NCBI RefSeq assembly: GCF_009665255.1
Contig: NZ_CP035686.1
Location: 806,001-870,000, forward strand
Length of the DNA: 64,000 nucleotides
Source of the DNA: Vibrio metoecus
GTDB lineage: Bacteria; Pseudomonadota; Gammaproteobacteria; Enterobacterales; Vibrionaceae
Direction: 5' to 3'
The notes beneath the pieces were generated by a model. It was not told the DNA's origin, searched no databases, and saw only the letters and a list, made by a program, of their open reading frames with translations. The number at the start of each line of letters is the position of its first letter. Within the stretch, counting starts at the first letter, position 1. A program made the translations under genes and the position numbers. Of the stretch, positions 50,094 to 59,122 are shown in pieces.

Positions 50094-52085
50094 TTAGAGG
50101 GTAAAACGGTGTACCAACTCACTTTGTTGATTGGCTAATACGGTCAAGTTGGCACTGGTTTGTGCTATCTGAGACATCGCTTGGTAGCTTTCATCAGAGA
50201 TATGATTGATATCTTCGATACTACGCGCAATCGACGTCGTGGTTTCATTTTGCTCACCTGCAGCTTGCGAAATGTGGGTACTCATATGGCTGATTTCGAT
50301 AATGAGTGCTTGAATCTCTTCCATCGCGCTGTTGGCGTGCGAGGCTTGTTCCACAGAGAGTTCCATATCCTGCATACAGCTTTCAATCACTTTGCTCGCC
50401 AGTGAAGAACTTGATTGCAGATTGCTGATCATCGACTCGATTTCAGACGTTGATTGCGTAGTGCGTTGGGCAAGAACACGAACTTCATCTGCGACCACCG
50501 CAAAACCACGTCCTTGTTCTCCGGCACGCGCCGCTTCAATCGCAGCGTTGAGCGCGAGTAGGTTGGTTTGTTCGGCGATATTACGAATCACATCTAAAAT
50601 TGAACCAATTTGGCTACTCATCTTGCGTAAGTCACCCACCGCTTCAACCGATTCAATTAAACGGGTTTCCAGTTGGCGAATAGTACTGATGTTCGTGCTC
50701 ATGATCTGGCGACCCGATTCAGACGCCGTTTCGACCTGCTGAACCATCGACAACGAGTTTTGTGCACTGTTTGCGACTTCTTGTACTGAATGTGCCATTT
50801 CTGTCATTGCGGCGGCCACACTCGAAGTCTGCTCACGTTGACTATTGAGTTTACTTTGAGCGCTGAGTGAGGTGCTTTGGTTGTTCGAAGCCGTTGCGGT
50901 TAAATCATCGGAGGCATTGTTCAGCTTGAGCAAAATATCGTGCAAGCTATCAGCAAGGGTATTGATATGACGACTGAGGCGGCTGAATTCGTTGTTATAA
51001 CGGATTTCAATGCGTTGAGTCATGTTACCTTGGGTGAGGCTTTCTAATGTTTTCAGAATACGTGTTACAGGCTCTCGCACACTATGCGCAATATGGTAAC
51101 CAATCGCAGTCGCTAAGAGCACTACTGCAATGCCAATGATGATAGCCTTGATCGTACCCTGTTTGTAAACCGAACCCGCCTCGGTCAGAGATTGATTGAG
51201 GTCATCACTAGCAGTTTGGTTAAAAGAACCCAAAATCGTCATCGCTTTATCAACTTCACTCGCAAGATTGGCGATGTTGTCGTAAAGCGCAGCACGAGCT
51301 TGTAGATATTCATTGTGCTGATCGAGTACACCACCTTTTTGTCCAATGTCTTGGGTGAATTTAGCGACCAAATCATCAAAACGCTCTTTAATCTGTGGCA
51401 TTTGGGTTACTAGGCCACGATAGGCGTAGTTAAGATGAGTCACCGCCTTTTTATTCTGGTTGACGGCTTTTTCAACGAAACTGACATCCGAGCTGGCTAA
51501 CGCATCCGAAGTGATCAACTCGGCATCTTTGAGTTTGATGAAATAGCTTTTAGCCATGACTTTGACTGAAATACTGTCATTGTTATCGACAAATTCTTTC
51601 ATCCCTACGCTTAACTCAGAATGGAGGCGTTGAAATTCTCGGGTGGATTTCTGTACTGCAGCTTGAGCAGCGAACATGGCTTGATAGTTATCCATCGCGA
51701 GATCTGCTTCGTTAAAATAACGCGCTTCCAGTTTTTTTAGGTCTGCAATAGGTTGTTCAAGTTCGGGGTGATTTAAGCTCGCTTGACCGAGTTCATCCAA
51801 GACGGTCTGAAAATTTTGTTTTGATTTCGCAAATTCCTGACGCATGCCTTCCATACGTGTCATATCTTGCGTGGTCAGAAAGTCTTTGAATGATTTATCG
51901 GCAGATAGCAGTTGCACGCTAGTCTGGTTAGACAGTGACACAAGCGGCAACGATGTTTTCGACACACTTTCAAAGTTGCTGTGAATTTGGCTCATCCCAC
52001 GTAGCATGATCGCGACCGTCACCACAAACATAATAATGATCAGCGCAAATCCTGCGTACATACGCCTGATTACGGAACCCTGCAT
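50094..52085 (-). CDS. Methyl-accepting chemotaxis protein
   Basis: 663 residues: first membrane helix at about 11-29, a long helical periplasmic sensor domain (about 30-310), a second helix at about 315-335, HAMP, and the cytoplasmic signalling domain with the invariant hairpin EQTNLLALNAAIEAARAGEQGRGFAVVADEVRVLAQRT. The sensor is all-helical with no Cache signature, resembling helical-bimodular or four-helix sensors; ligand unknown. No CheB/CheR tether pentapeptide at the C-terminus. Divergent from hinT across 259 bp. Confidence 0.92.
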   Translation of the reverse strand: MQGSVIRRMYAGFALIIIMFVVTVAIMLRGMSQIHSNFESVSKTSLPLVSLSNQTSVQLLSADKSFKDFLTTQDMTRMEGMRQEFAKSKQNFQTVLDELGQASLNHPELEQPIADLKKLEARYFNEADLAMDNYQAMFAAQAAVQKSTREFQRLHSELSVGMKEFVDNNDSISVKVMAKSYFIKLKDAELITSDALASSDVSFVEKAVNQNKKAVTHLNYAYRGLVTQMPQIKERFDDLVAKFTQDIGQKGGVLDQHNEYLQARAALYDNIANLASEVDKAMTILGSFNQTASDDLNQSLTEAGSVYKQGTIKAIIIGIAVVLLATAIGYHIAHSVREPVTRILKTLESLTQGNMTQRIEIRYNNEFSRLSRHINTLADSLHDILLKLNNASDDLTATASNNQSTSLSAQSKLNSQREQTSSVAAAMTEMAHSVQEVANSAQNSLSMVQQVETASESGRQIMSTNISTIRQLETRLIESVEAVGDLRKMSSQIGSILDVIRNIAEQTNLLALNAAIEAARAGEQGRGFAVVADEVRVLAQRTTQSTSEIESMISNLQSSSSLASKVIESCMQDMELSVEQASHANSAMEEIQALIIEISHMSTHISQAAGEQNETTTSIARSIEDINHISDESYQAMSQIAQTSANLTVLANQQSELVHRFTL

Positions 52086-52344
52086 ATTTTCTCTCCCTCG
52101 AACATAACTCGTTTTTATTAGAATTCATTAAAGACAAATGTTGTCTTAAAAAAGTAACAAAATAATCATTATTGTATTGAGGTTGGGAATCGCATTTTAT
52201 GACCGATACAACAAAAACAGCCTTTCACCAGTGAGCTTGCTCAGGTTCTTTTAACTGTACGGTGTTTTTTATTGAGCTTTAGCATGCCTTGACGCATACT
52301 CAATCCAGAAAAATTCTTAATCAAAACCTTTATATGGAGCAGTC

Positions 52345-52695
52345 ATGGCGGAAGAAACCATTTTTAGTAAAATCGTTCGCAAAGAGATTCCTGCTGAGAT
52401 TCTTTATCAAGATGAGCTGGTTACTGCATTTCGTGATATTCATCCTCGTGCACCAAGCCATATTTTGATCATTCCTAATAAGTTGATTCCTACAGTCAAT
52501 GATGTAGAAGTCGAGGATGAACTCGCCCTTGGGCGTATGTTTACCGTCGCGAAGAAAATCGCCGAACAAGAAGGCATTGCAGAAAACGGTTACCGTTTAA
52601 TCATGAACTGTAACTCACACGGTGGTCAGGAAGTCTATCATATTCATATGCATTTAGTGGGAGGTCGCCCTCTTGGACCTCTGTTGATGGGCTAA
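52345..52695 (+). CDS. hinT: HIT-family purine nucleoside phosphoramidase
   Basis: 116 residues. The histidine triad is HIHMHLVGG, with NCNSHGGQEVYH before it and FSKIVRKEIPAEILYQDELVTAFRDIHPRAPSHILIIP at the start. Hydrolyses AMP-lysine type phosphoramidates. First gene of the hinT-lipoprotein-lpoB cluster. AAACCTTTATATGGAGC precedes the start. Confidence 0.96.
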   Translation: MAEETIFSKIVRKEIPAEILYQDELVTAFRDIHPRAPSHILIIPNKLIPTVNDVEVEDELALGRMFTVAKKIAEQEGIAENGYRLIMNCNSHGGQEVYHIHMHLVGGRPLGPLLMG

Positions 52696-52731
52696 GCCTG
52701 TGCACTTCTGTGCCATAGGGTAACCAATACC

Positions 52732-54135
52732 ATGGTTCAATACATGCAATTTCCCAAACGTCGCTTGGTACTGACCATAACCTCAGTCTTGCTCGCGGGG
52801 TGTGCAAACCTCACCGCGGGCAATTTGTTTAGCCATTATAGTGCTCAAAATAGTGGCTTATATCAGTCTGTTGCGGCAGGGCAATATGACCAAGCTAGCC
52901 AATTATTACCGGATTATGTGGCTGGTGATGTTTTAGATAATCTTGAGAAAGGACGTGTTTACTTTCTGAGTCAGCAATATTCAGAAAGTCAGCAAAGTTT
53001 GTCGATAGCTGATAATGCGGTTAAAGCACAGCAAGATCGGGCCATTATTTCGCTGAGCAGTACCGCGACCAGTGTGGGCTCGCTCGCTGTTAACGATAAC
53101 CTCAATGAGTATGAACCCGCAGATTATGAACTGGGCTTTTTGCATCTGTACTTAGGGTTAAATTATGTGCGCAATAATGATCTTGATGGTGCGCTGGTTG
53201 AGATGCGCCGAGCGAATCAGGTTCAAGAAGCCGCTAAAAAGAGACGCGAGCAAGAGCTAGCTAATGCAGAGCAAGACATGCGCTCACAAGGTTTATCTCC
53301 CAGTTTAGGCAGCGTGTTAGCACAGTATCCCGATGCTGGCAAAACCTTACAAGCGGTACAAAATGGTTATCTATTATATCTGTCAGCGTTGCTCTATGAG
53401 GCTGACAATGATTTAAACTCAGCCTATGTTGACTACCGTCGAGCGTTAGCCGTTGCACCGAATAACCCTGCTGTGATTGATGGAACGCTGAGAGTTGCTA
53501 CGCGCTTGAGCATGCAACAAGATCTCAAGTCGCTTAAACAACAATACGGTGAGCCTCAACGATTAAGTGCTTCGCAAGCACGCGTGATCGTAATTGAAGA
53601 GGAGGGTATTGTGCAGCCTAAACAAGCATGGCGACTCTCTTTACCTCTATCTGACAGTCGTGGAAACACCGTGTTGTATTCTTTGGCTCTGCCGTATTAT
53701 GAGCAATCTGTGATACCTCACCGTGCGACTTTCAGTTTGAATGGGGTGAGTGTGCAGCCCGCACCAGTGACGGATGTGAACTTAATGGCTAGACAGGCAC
53801 TTACAGAGCAAATGCCTACTCTGGTTTTGCGTCAAGCCTTACGCGTAGTGGCTAAAGACCAACTCCGTAAAGAGACCACAAAAGAAGAAGATGTGGCTAA
53901 TTTAGTGTTTAATATTTGGAATACCTTAACCGAGCAGCCGGATACCCGCAGCTGGTTAACGTTACCCGCTACTGTCAATACAGCAACTCAAGTGGTAAAA
54001 GCGGGTGATCAAGTGCTGGATATTGCAGGGTCTCACTATACCTTTCATGTTCCAGAAAAAGGCACCGCGTTAGTTTGGCTATCGAGACAGAGTAACAGTG
54101 TGACGATTTGGCATAAACAACTAGGGATACGGTAA
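52732..54135 (+). CDS. TPR-like lipoprotein of the hinT cluster (COG3014 type)
   Basis: 467 residues. The lipoprotein signal peptide MQFPKRRLVLTITSVLLAGC ends in the lipobox LAGC; an in-frame ATG at 52744 gives that cleaner signal and may be the real start. The N-terminal half has TPR-like repeats (ELGFLHLYLGLNYVRNNDLDGALVEMRRANQVQ and SALLYEADNDLNSAYVDYRRALAVAPNNPAV); the C-terminal half is beta-rich. Function unknown; its position with YcfL and LpoB suggests an envelope role. It overlaps the ycfL-like gene by 1 base. Confidence 0.78.
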   Translation: MVQYMQFPKRRLVLTITSVLLAGCANLTAGNLFSHYSAQNSGLYQSVAAGQYDQASQLLPDYVAGDVLDNLEKGRVYFLSQQYSESQQSLSIADNAVKAQQDRAIISLSSTATSVGSLAVNDNLNEYEPADYELGFLHLYLGLNYVRNNDLDGALVEMRRANQVQEAAKKRREQELANAEQDMRSQGLSPSLGSVLAQYPDAGKTLQAVQNGYLLYLSALLYEADNDLNSAYVDYRRALAVAPNNPAVIDGTLRVATRLSMQQDLKSLKQQYGEPQRLSASQARVIVIEEEGIVQPKQAWRLSLPLSDSRGNTVLYSLALPYYEQSVIPHRATFSLNGVSVQPAPVTDVNLMARQALTEQMPTLVLRQALRVVAKDQLRKETTKEEDVANLVFNIWNTLTEQPDTRSWLTLPATVNTATQVVKAGDQVLDIAGSHYTFHVPEKGTALVWLSRQSNSVTIWHKQLGIR

Positions 54136-54524
54136 TGAAAACGTGGCTATTAGCTGTATTAACAGGGTTACTTTTGGTGGGATGCAGTGCCAATACCGCA
54201 GGTTTGCGGGTCGATGGCGCATCACAACAAGTATTATTTAATGACAGTGCGTTGAGCAAAAGCTTGAGCATTGAAGATATCGCGACCACGGAAGTCGATG
54301 GTCACACCCGAGGTGTGGTACGTCTGCAGAGCAACCAGAAAAGTGATCTGCATGTACAGTACCGTTTTTACTGGTATGACAATGATGGGCTTGAAGTAAA
54401 TACGAAATTAAGCCCATGGAAAATCATCATTTTGCGAGGTATGGAAACCGTGTCTCTGACTGAAGTTTCGGTGAACCCGAACGGTAAGCAGTTCCGTGTC
54501 CAAATTCGCGAAGCGAATGAATAA
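54135..54524 (+). CDS. ycfL: YcfL-family lipoprotein
   Basis: 129 residues; lipoprotein signal MKTWLLAVLTGLLLVGC with lipobox LVGC. The body has the YcfL pattern LRVDGASQQVLFN, VRLQSNQKSDLHVQYRFYWYDNDGLEV and WKIIILRGMETVSLTEVSVNP. Immediately precedes lpoB. E. coli YcfL is an uncharacterised lipoprotein in the same position. Confidence 0.85.
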   Translation: MKTWLLAVLTGLLLVGCSANTAGLRVDGASQQVLFNDSALSKSLSIEDIATTEVDGHTRGVVRLQSNQKSDLHVQYRFYWYDNDGLEVNTKLSPWKIIILRGMETVSLTEVSVNPNGKQFRVQIREANE

Positions 54525-54548
54525 AACGTAAGTTCAAGAGGATTCACA

Positions 54549-55139
54549 ATGAAAAAGAGTGTCATTGCCCTGCTAGGTCTAGCGGTTATCTTAGGGGGAT
54601 GTTCAAATAAAGTCAGTTATGGTGATGCGCAAGCCGTTGAAACCGTGAATGTGGATTTTGGTTCAACCGATCTGCAAAAAATTGCCGCAGAAATGGTCGA
54701 CAGCATGATGATGTCGGGTTCGGTATCTGCCATTACTCGAGATGGCCGACCAATTGTGTTTGTTGAGCGGATCAAGAACAAAACCAGTGAACATATCGAT
54801 ACCGAATCAATCACCGATACGATCAGTACCAAAATGCTCAATTCTGGCAAGTTCCGTTTTGTGGATATGGATCGTGTGGAAGCGGTTCGCGATCAGCTGA
54901 ACTTCCAAAATAATGATGAACTGGTCAATCAAAGCACAGCAATCCAATTTGGTAAAATGGTCGGTGCTCAATACATGCTATACGGCAACCTATCGAGCAT
55001 TGTAAAGAATGAGGGTAGTGACAAAGACGTTTACTACAAAATGACCATGCGTTTGATGGACTTACAAACAGGTTTGATCGAATGGGCGGATGAAACCGAA
55101 ATCCGTAAGCAACAATCTAAGAGCTTACTCGGTTTGTAA
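54549..55139 (+). CDS. lpoB: Penicillin-binding protein activator LpoB
   Basis: 196 residues. Lipoprotein signal MKKSVIALLGLAVILGGC with lipobox LGGC. The globular domain (TDLQKIAAEMVDSMMMSG, IVFVERIKNKTSEHIDTESITDTISTKMLNSGKFRFVDMDRV, MRLMDLQTGLIEWADETEIRKQ) matches LpoB. Outer-membrane activator of PBP1B. The disordered linker of E. coli LpoB is much shorter here. AAGAGG precedes the start. Confidence 0.93.
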   Translation: MKKSVIALLGLAVILGGCSNKVSYGDAQAVETVNVDFGSTDLQKIAAEMVDSMMMSGSVSAITRDGRPIVFVERIKNKTSEHIDTESITDTISTKMLNSGKFRFVDMDRVEAVRDQLNFQNNDELVNQSTAIQFGKMVGAQYMLYGNLSSIVKNEGSDKDVYYKMTMRLMDLQTGLIEWADETEIRKQQSKSLLGL

Positions 55140-55166
55140 TCCACTAACACAGAGAAGGAGTTGGCA

Positions 55167-56033
55167 ATGGCAAAGATTGCGTGGCGCGAAGCAAGCTCGT
55201 TAGATCCATCACTGTTGTCATTGAATCACTTCTTCTCTGTGCCACCTAACTATGCGCAGACCTTAACCGGAGGTCTCACTAATCGTTGTTGGAAAATCGT
55301 GACGGGCGAGAGAGCCTTTGTCTGGCGACCTGCAACGGCCATCACCAAAGCTTTTTCTATTTCCCGATTTCAGGAGTATCAAATACTCAAGGCGATTGAG
55401 CATGATCATATCGGCCCTAAAGCTGAATTAATTAATGATCAAGGTTTGCTTGTCGAATGGATTGATGGGGAGTCACTGCGCGACGGTGTGGCTTTTGATG
55501 CCATCTTGAAAACGCAGATCCGAATCCATGAGTTGGATGTACACCGAATTCCCGTTGCGCCGTTTAACTATCTTGGTCGGGTCGATCACTATTGGCTACA
55601 AATTCGAGAAGAGCTGAAAACAGATTCAGTAAAAGCGCTTTATGGCCAGTGGCGTTCAGTACCTAATTTGGCCGATGTCGGGCAAGTGCTTTGTCACTTT
55701 GACCTTGCCGGTTACAACATGGTGAAAACCGCCCAAGGTCAGCGAGTGATCGATTGGGAATATGCGGCGTTAGCTGACCCAAGGATCGACTTGGCGTTGA
55801 GTATTGATGTGGCAGAAGAAAAAGTGCTTGATGCCGTGTTTCGTTACTGTCAATTGCGAGAACTCTCTGGCATTGATGACTGGGTTGAAGGCGTGCAAGC
55901 ATGGCGGCCACGCACAATGATGATGGCAATGTTATGGTATCTCTTGGCTTATCAATTGTGGGGTGATGATCTTTATCTTCAATGTGCACAGCAATTAGAG
56001 CAGCGATTCGCCACCTATAAGAGCACACAGTGA
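55167..56033 (+). CDS. ThiK-like aminoglycoside-kinase-fold phosphotransferase
   Basis: Start set at MAKIAWREAS (55167), six bases after AAGGAG. 288 residues. The kinase motif H-x-D-x4-N is HFDLAGYN and the metal Asp is in VIDWEYAALADPRIDLA. In E. coli thiK (thiamine kinase) sits after lpoB in the same cluster, so thiamine kinase is the favoured assignment; choline kinase-like activity is also possible. The stop overlaps the start of a 33-residue ORF. Confidence 0.8.
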   Translation: MAKIAWREASSLDPSLLSLNHFFSVPPNYAQTLTGGLTNRCWKIVTGERAFVWRPATAITKAFSISRFQEYQILKAIEHDHIGPKAELINDQGLLVEWIDGESLRDGVAFDAILKTQIRIHELDVHRIPVAPFNYLGRVDHYWLQIREELKTDSVKALYGQWRSVPNLADVGQVLCHFDLAGYNMVKTAQGQRVIDWEYAALADPRIDLALSIDVAEEKVLDAVFRYCQLRELSGIDDWVEGVQAWRPRTMMMAMLWYLLAYQLWGDDLYLQCAQQLEQRFATYKSTQ

Positions 56034-56134
56034 TGGATTTCTTTAACCGTATTGCGCTTGGCAAAATGCCCGTTGGGCAACGAAAAGAAATTTTTTCTGA
56101 TTCTCTTTATGGAGATGTCCGTGAGGCTGTTTAA
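56033..56134 (+). CDS. Small ORF, 33 residues, between the ThiK-like gene and ycfP
   Basis: An ATG at 56033 overlaps the upstream TGA by one base, so it could be translated by coupling. 33 residues beginning MDFFNRIALGKMPVG and ending YGDVREAV, mixed-charge and soluble. In E. coli nagZ occupies this position, but I see no similarity to NagZ. No hairpin follows before ycfP. Could be an expressed small protein or a chance frame. Confidence 0.4.
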   Translation: MDFFNRIALGKMPVGQRKEIFSDSLYGDVREAV

Positions 56135-56183
56135 AACCATAATCTTCGTGGTAGATTAAACCTCAAGGAACGGGGGAAATATT

Positions 56184-56723
56184 ATGATTATTTATTTACA
56201 CGGATTTGATTCAACCAGCCCGGGCAACCATGAAAAAGTGCTGCAATTGCAGTTCATTGATAGTGATGTTCGTTTCATTAATTACAGCACCTTACATCCT
56301 AAGCATGATATGCAGCACTTACTGAAAGAAGTGCACAAAGCCATTGAACAATCGGGCGATCCACATCCATTGATTTGCGGCGTTGGTTTAGGCGGATATT
56401 GGTCTGAACGGATTGGCTTCTTGTGTGGAATTAAGCAAGTTATCTTTAATCCTAATCTGCATCCTGAGTTGACAATGCAGGGACGTATTGATCGCCCTGA
56501 AGAGTACGAGGACATCGCGACTAAATGTGTTGAAAAATTTCGTACCAAAAACCAAGGCCGCTGCTTAGTGGTACTGTCGCGTCAGGACGAAATCCATGAC
56601 AACCAGAAAACCGCGCAAGAGCTACAGGACTACTACGATATTCTCTGGGATGAAACCCAAACCCACAAATTCAAAAAAATCGCTCAGCATCTACAGGCGA
56701 TGAAAGCCTTCAAAGCCGTTTGA
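56184..56723 (+). CDS. ycfP: YcfP-family alpha/beta hydrolase-fold protein (UPF0227)
   Basis: 179 residues starting MIIYLHGFDSTSPGNHEKVLQLQFID, very close to E. coli YcfP along its length (HPKHDMQHLLKEV, LICGVGLGGYWSERIGFLCGI, RPEEYEDIATKCV, WDETQTHKFKKI). The nucleophile elbow GVGLGGYW has no Ser, so it may not be a classical hydrolase. Followed by a terminator and ndh. Confidence 0.92.
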   Translation: MIIYLHGFDSTSPGNHEKVLQLQFIDSDVRFINYSTLHPKHDMQHLLKEVHKAIEQSGDPHPLICGVGLGGYWSERIGFLCGIKQVIFNPNLHPELTMQGRIDRPEEYEDIATKCVEKFRTKNQGRCLVVLSRQDEIHDNQKTAQELQDYYDILWDETQTHKFKKIAQHLQAMKAFKAV

Positions 56724-56746
56724 TTTCGTCGATGTATGCATTGTTT

Positions 56747-56774
56747 AACAGCCTCATGTTGAGGCTGTTTTTAT
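56747..56774 (+). terminator. Terminator of ycfP
   Basis: AACAGCCTCA / TGAGGCTGTT stem followed by TTTATTT. Confidence 0.85.
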
Positions 56775-56820
56775 TTATCCAAACCCACAAAAAATCTAAT
56801 GAATATGAGTGAATCTGTGG

Positions 56821-56848
56821 TTGCGCGATAGATTCAGCCCTATATAAT
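56821..56848 (+). promoter_or_regulatory. Candidate sigma70 promoter for ndh
   Basis: TTGCGC at 56821-56826 and a perfect TATAAT at 56843-56848, 16 bp apart. It would start the ndh message near 56855 and leave a leader of about 225 nt. Nearer ndh, an AT-rich palindrome (AATAATTATT) at about 57046-57055 could be an operator. Nothing else was recognised in this 357-bp gap. Confidence 0.4.
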
Positions 56849-57080
56849 GACTGACGCAAAGATTTGTTGATAAATGTCAAAAAAAATTGAGAGCGAGTTG
56901 AAAACTTGCCATTTATTTGTGTTAGCGCAGCCTTTTCTGCCTCGTAACGTGCCACTGAGAGTAACTCACCCTCACCCAAGCATGCCAAGATGGACAATAC
57001 GTCATGGCTATAACAGATTCCCTCAGCACGAGTGATCGGGCTGGATAATAATTATTCATCTTTATTTGAGGATTGTTGTT

Positions 57081-58370
57081 GTGACACGAATTATCGTTGT
57101 AGGTGGTGGAGCTGGCGGTTTAGAGCTAGTCACCAAACTGGGTCGCACACTAGGGCGCAAAGGTCGAGCCAATGTCACTTTGGTTGACCGCAATTCAAGT
57201 CATCTTTGGAAACCATTGCTGCATGAAGTTGCAACCGGTTCTCTGGACGAAGGGGTAGACGCACTGAGCTACCGCGCACATGCCAAAAATCACAGCTTTG
57301 ATTTCCAACTCGGCAGTTTAGAGTCGATTGATCGTGAAAACAAAAAAATCACGTTAAGCGAGCTCAAAGATGAGCATGGCGAACTGCTCATGCCTAAACG
57401 CGATTTGGAATACGACATGTTGGTGTTGGCGATTGGTTCAACCTCGAACGATTTCAACACCCCAGGCGTCAAAGAACACTGCATCTTCCTAGATAGCCCT
57501 GAACAAGCCAACCGTTTCCGTACTGAAATGAACAATGAGTTCCTGAAACTGCACGCGAAAAATGGGCAAGGCACCGTGGACATTGCGATTGTGGGTGCGG
57601 GTGCGACGGGGGTTGAGCTCTCAGCCGAATTGCACAATGCTGTGAAAGAACTGCGTACTTATGGTTTCGGTGATCTCGATTCAAGCAAGTTAAACGTAAA
57701 CTTAATTGAAGCCGGTGAGCGTATTTTACCTGCATTACCACCACGTATCTCAGCAGCGGCGCATCAAGAACTCACTAAGTTAGGTGTGAATGTTCGTACC
57801 ATGACGATGGTGACTAAAGCGGAAAAAGATGGCTTAACCACGAAAGATGGTGAGAAAATTTCCGCGCATATCATGGTATGGGCTGCGGGTATCAAAGCTC
57901 CTGATTTTATGAAAGATATTGCTGGGTTGGAGACTAACCGTATTAACCAAGTTGTGGTTAAGGGTACGCTACAAACCACCCGTGATGACGATATTTTCGT
58001 GATTGGTGATTTGGCGCAATGTACCCAAGCGGATGGAAAGTTTGTGCCGCCTCGTGCTCAAGCGGCACACCAAATGGCGTCATTGGCGTTCCGTAACATC
58101 GTTGCCAAAATGTATGGCCGTGAGCTGAAATCTTATGTCTACAAAGATCATGGTTCACTGGTGTCTTTGAGCCGTTTCTCCACCGTGGGTAGCCTGATGG
58201 GTAACTTAACTCGTGGTTCGATGATGGTAGAAGGCCGAATTGCTCGCGTGGTGTACATTTCGTTGTATCGCATGCATCAAATGGCGCTGCATGGCATGCT
58301 CAAAACAGGGCTGATGATGTTGGTTGGACGAATTAACCGTGTTCTACGTCCAAACCTTAAACTGCATTAA
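57081..58370 (+). CDS. ndh: NADH:quinone dehydrogenase type II (Ndh)
   Basis: GTG start at 57081 chosen because residue 1 is followed by TRIIVVGGGAGGLE, matching family starts, with TTGAGGA upstream; a TTG five codons earlier is also open. 429 residues. FAD-binding VVGGGAGGLELVTKLG, NADH-binding IAIVGAGATGVELSAELHNAV, DIFVIGDLAQC, and the C-terminal membrane-binding helix LHGMLKTGLMMLVGRINRV. Non-proton-pumping entry of electrons to quinone. Confidence 0.95.
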   Translation: MTRIIVVGGGAGGLELVTKLGRTLGRKGRANVTLVDRNSSHLWKPLLHEVATGSLDEGVDALSYRAHAKNHSFDFQLGSLESIDRENKKITLSELKDEHGELLMPKRDLEYDMLVLAIGSTSNDFNTPGVKEHCIFLDSPEQANRFRTEMNNEFLKLHAKNGQGTVDIAIVGAGATGVELSAELHNAVKELRTYGFGDLDSSKLNVNLIEAGERILPALPPRISAAAHQELTKLGVNVRTMTMVTKAEKDGLTTKDGEKISAHIMVWAAGIKAPDFMKDIAGLETNRINQVVVKGTLQTTRDDDIFVIGDLAQCTQADGKFVPPRAQAAHQMASLAFRNIVAKMYGRELKSYVYKDHGSLVSLSRFSTVGSLMGNLTRGSMMVEGRIARVVYISLYRMHQMALHGMLKTGLMMLVGRINRVLRPNLKLH

Positions 58371-58394
58371 TAGTTTTGGTTGGTTATCGAGTAA

Positions 58395-58421
58395 GGCGGC
58401 GTTGAGTGCCGCTTTATTTTT
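58395..58421 (+). terminator. Terminator of ndh
   Basis: GGCGGC / GCCGCTT stem followed by TTATTTTTAT. Confidence 0.7.
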
Positions 58422-58430
58422 ATCTGCTGT

Positions 58431-58967
58431 TTAGGGAATTAATGAAAAGACAATTCCGGCTCTGGGTTCCCCTGCATATAAGAATCGATTGGGCGCCAAC
58501 TGCTCTTGAACGGCACCACATCTCAACGCCAACGTTTGGCTAGGCACATTATCGGGGTCGCAGACAATTTCTAACCGGGTTAATTCTAAGCGCTCAAAAC
58601 AGAATAGGATGAGTGCGGTAAGAGCTTCCTTACCATAACCCTGCCGCTGGCAATTATCCGCTATCCAATAACCCAAGCTGGCCATATTGAAGGTATGGTA
58701 AAACTCATTAATCGCCACCATCCCAACCAGTGTTTGTGTTTGACGTTCGAAAACCCCAAATCCATACGCTTCCGCTTTAACCCAATTTAACCGAGTCGCC
58801 TGAATGAATTGTTCGGCTTCTTGTGTACTAAATAACGCGTGGCACCAGTCTACCCATTGATGAAGTGTTTGAGATTGACGAATACGCTGCATCAATTCTG
58901 GTGCTTCGCTAGGGGTAATTAACCGAAGTTGTAAGCGCTGAGTAACGATCTGAAAATCCGGAGTCAT
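58431..58967 (-). CDS. GNAT-family N-acetyltransferase (RimJ/RimL-like)
   Basis: 178 residues starting MTPDFQIVTQRLQLRLITPSEAPELMQRI. The acetyl-CoA signature is the NCQRQGYGKEALTALILFCFE region, followed by the RLEIVCDPDNVPSQTLALRCGAVQEQ C-terminal block. Acetylates an N-terminus or small amine; exact substrate unknown. Single gene between ndh and bap1. Confidence 0.87.
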   Translation of the reverse strand: MTPDFQIVTQRLQLRLITPSEAPELMQRIRQSQTLHQWVDWCHALFSTQEAEQFIQATRLNWVKAEAYGFGVFERQTQTLVGMVAINEFYHTFNMASLGYWIADNCQRQGYGKEALTALILFCFERLELTRLEIVCDPDNVPSQTLALRCGAVQEQLAPNRFLYAGEPRAGIVFSLIP

Positions 58968-59087
58968 GCTTATCCTTGTTGTTATGCAAACTCATGAGCG
59001 TTGGGTTAATTATATGCAACAAGATAAGAGTGTGGAAAATCAATTGTTTTGGAATGAGAAGGCGAGATTGAAATCGGTGAGGTAAAT

Positions 59088-59110
59088 CAGCCGCCCCAAA
59101 GGAGCGGCTG
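59088..59110 (-). terminator. Hairpin downstream of bap1
   Basis: CAGCCGC / GCGGCTG stem, with ATTT after it on the minus strand. Confidence 0.5.
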
Positions 59111-59122
59111 TTATGCAGAGAG

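Noticed and set aside
48700..52340. CRISPR array or cas genes near the DUF1887 gene
   Set aside because: I looked for regularly spaced repeats and Cas-like proteins in the neighbourhood and saw none.
56033..56134. nagZ remnant
   Set aside because: The 33 residues have no NagZ-like motif; positional similarity alone is not enough.
56874..57035. 53-codon ORF between ycfP and ndh
   Set aside because: It lies in the probable ndh leader, has no good ribosome-binding sequence and an unnatural composition rich in Pro, His and Arg.
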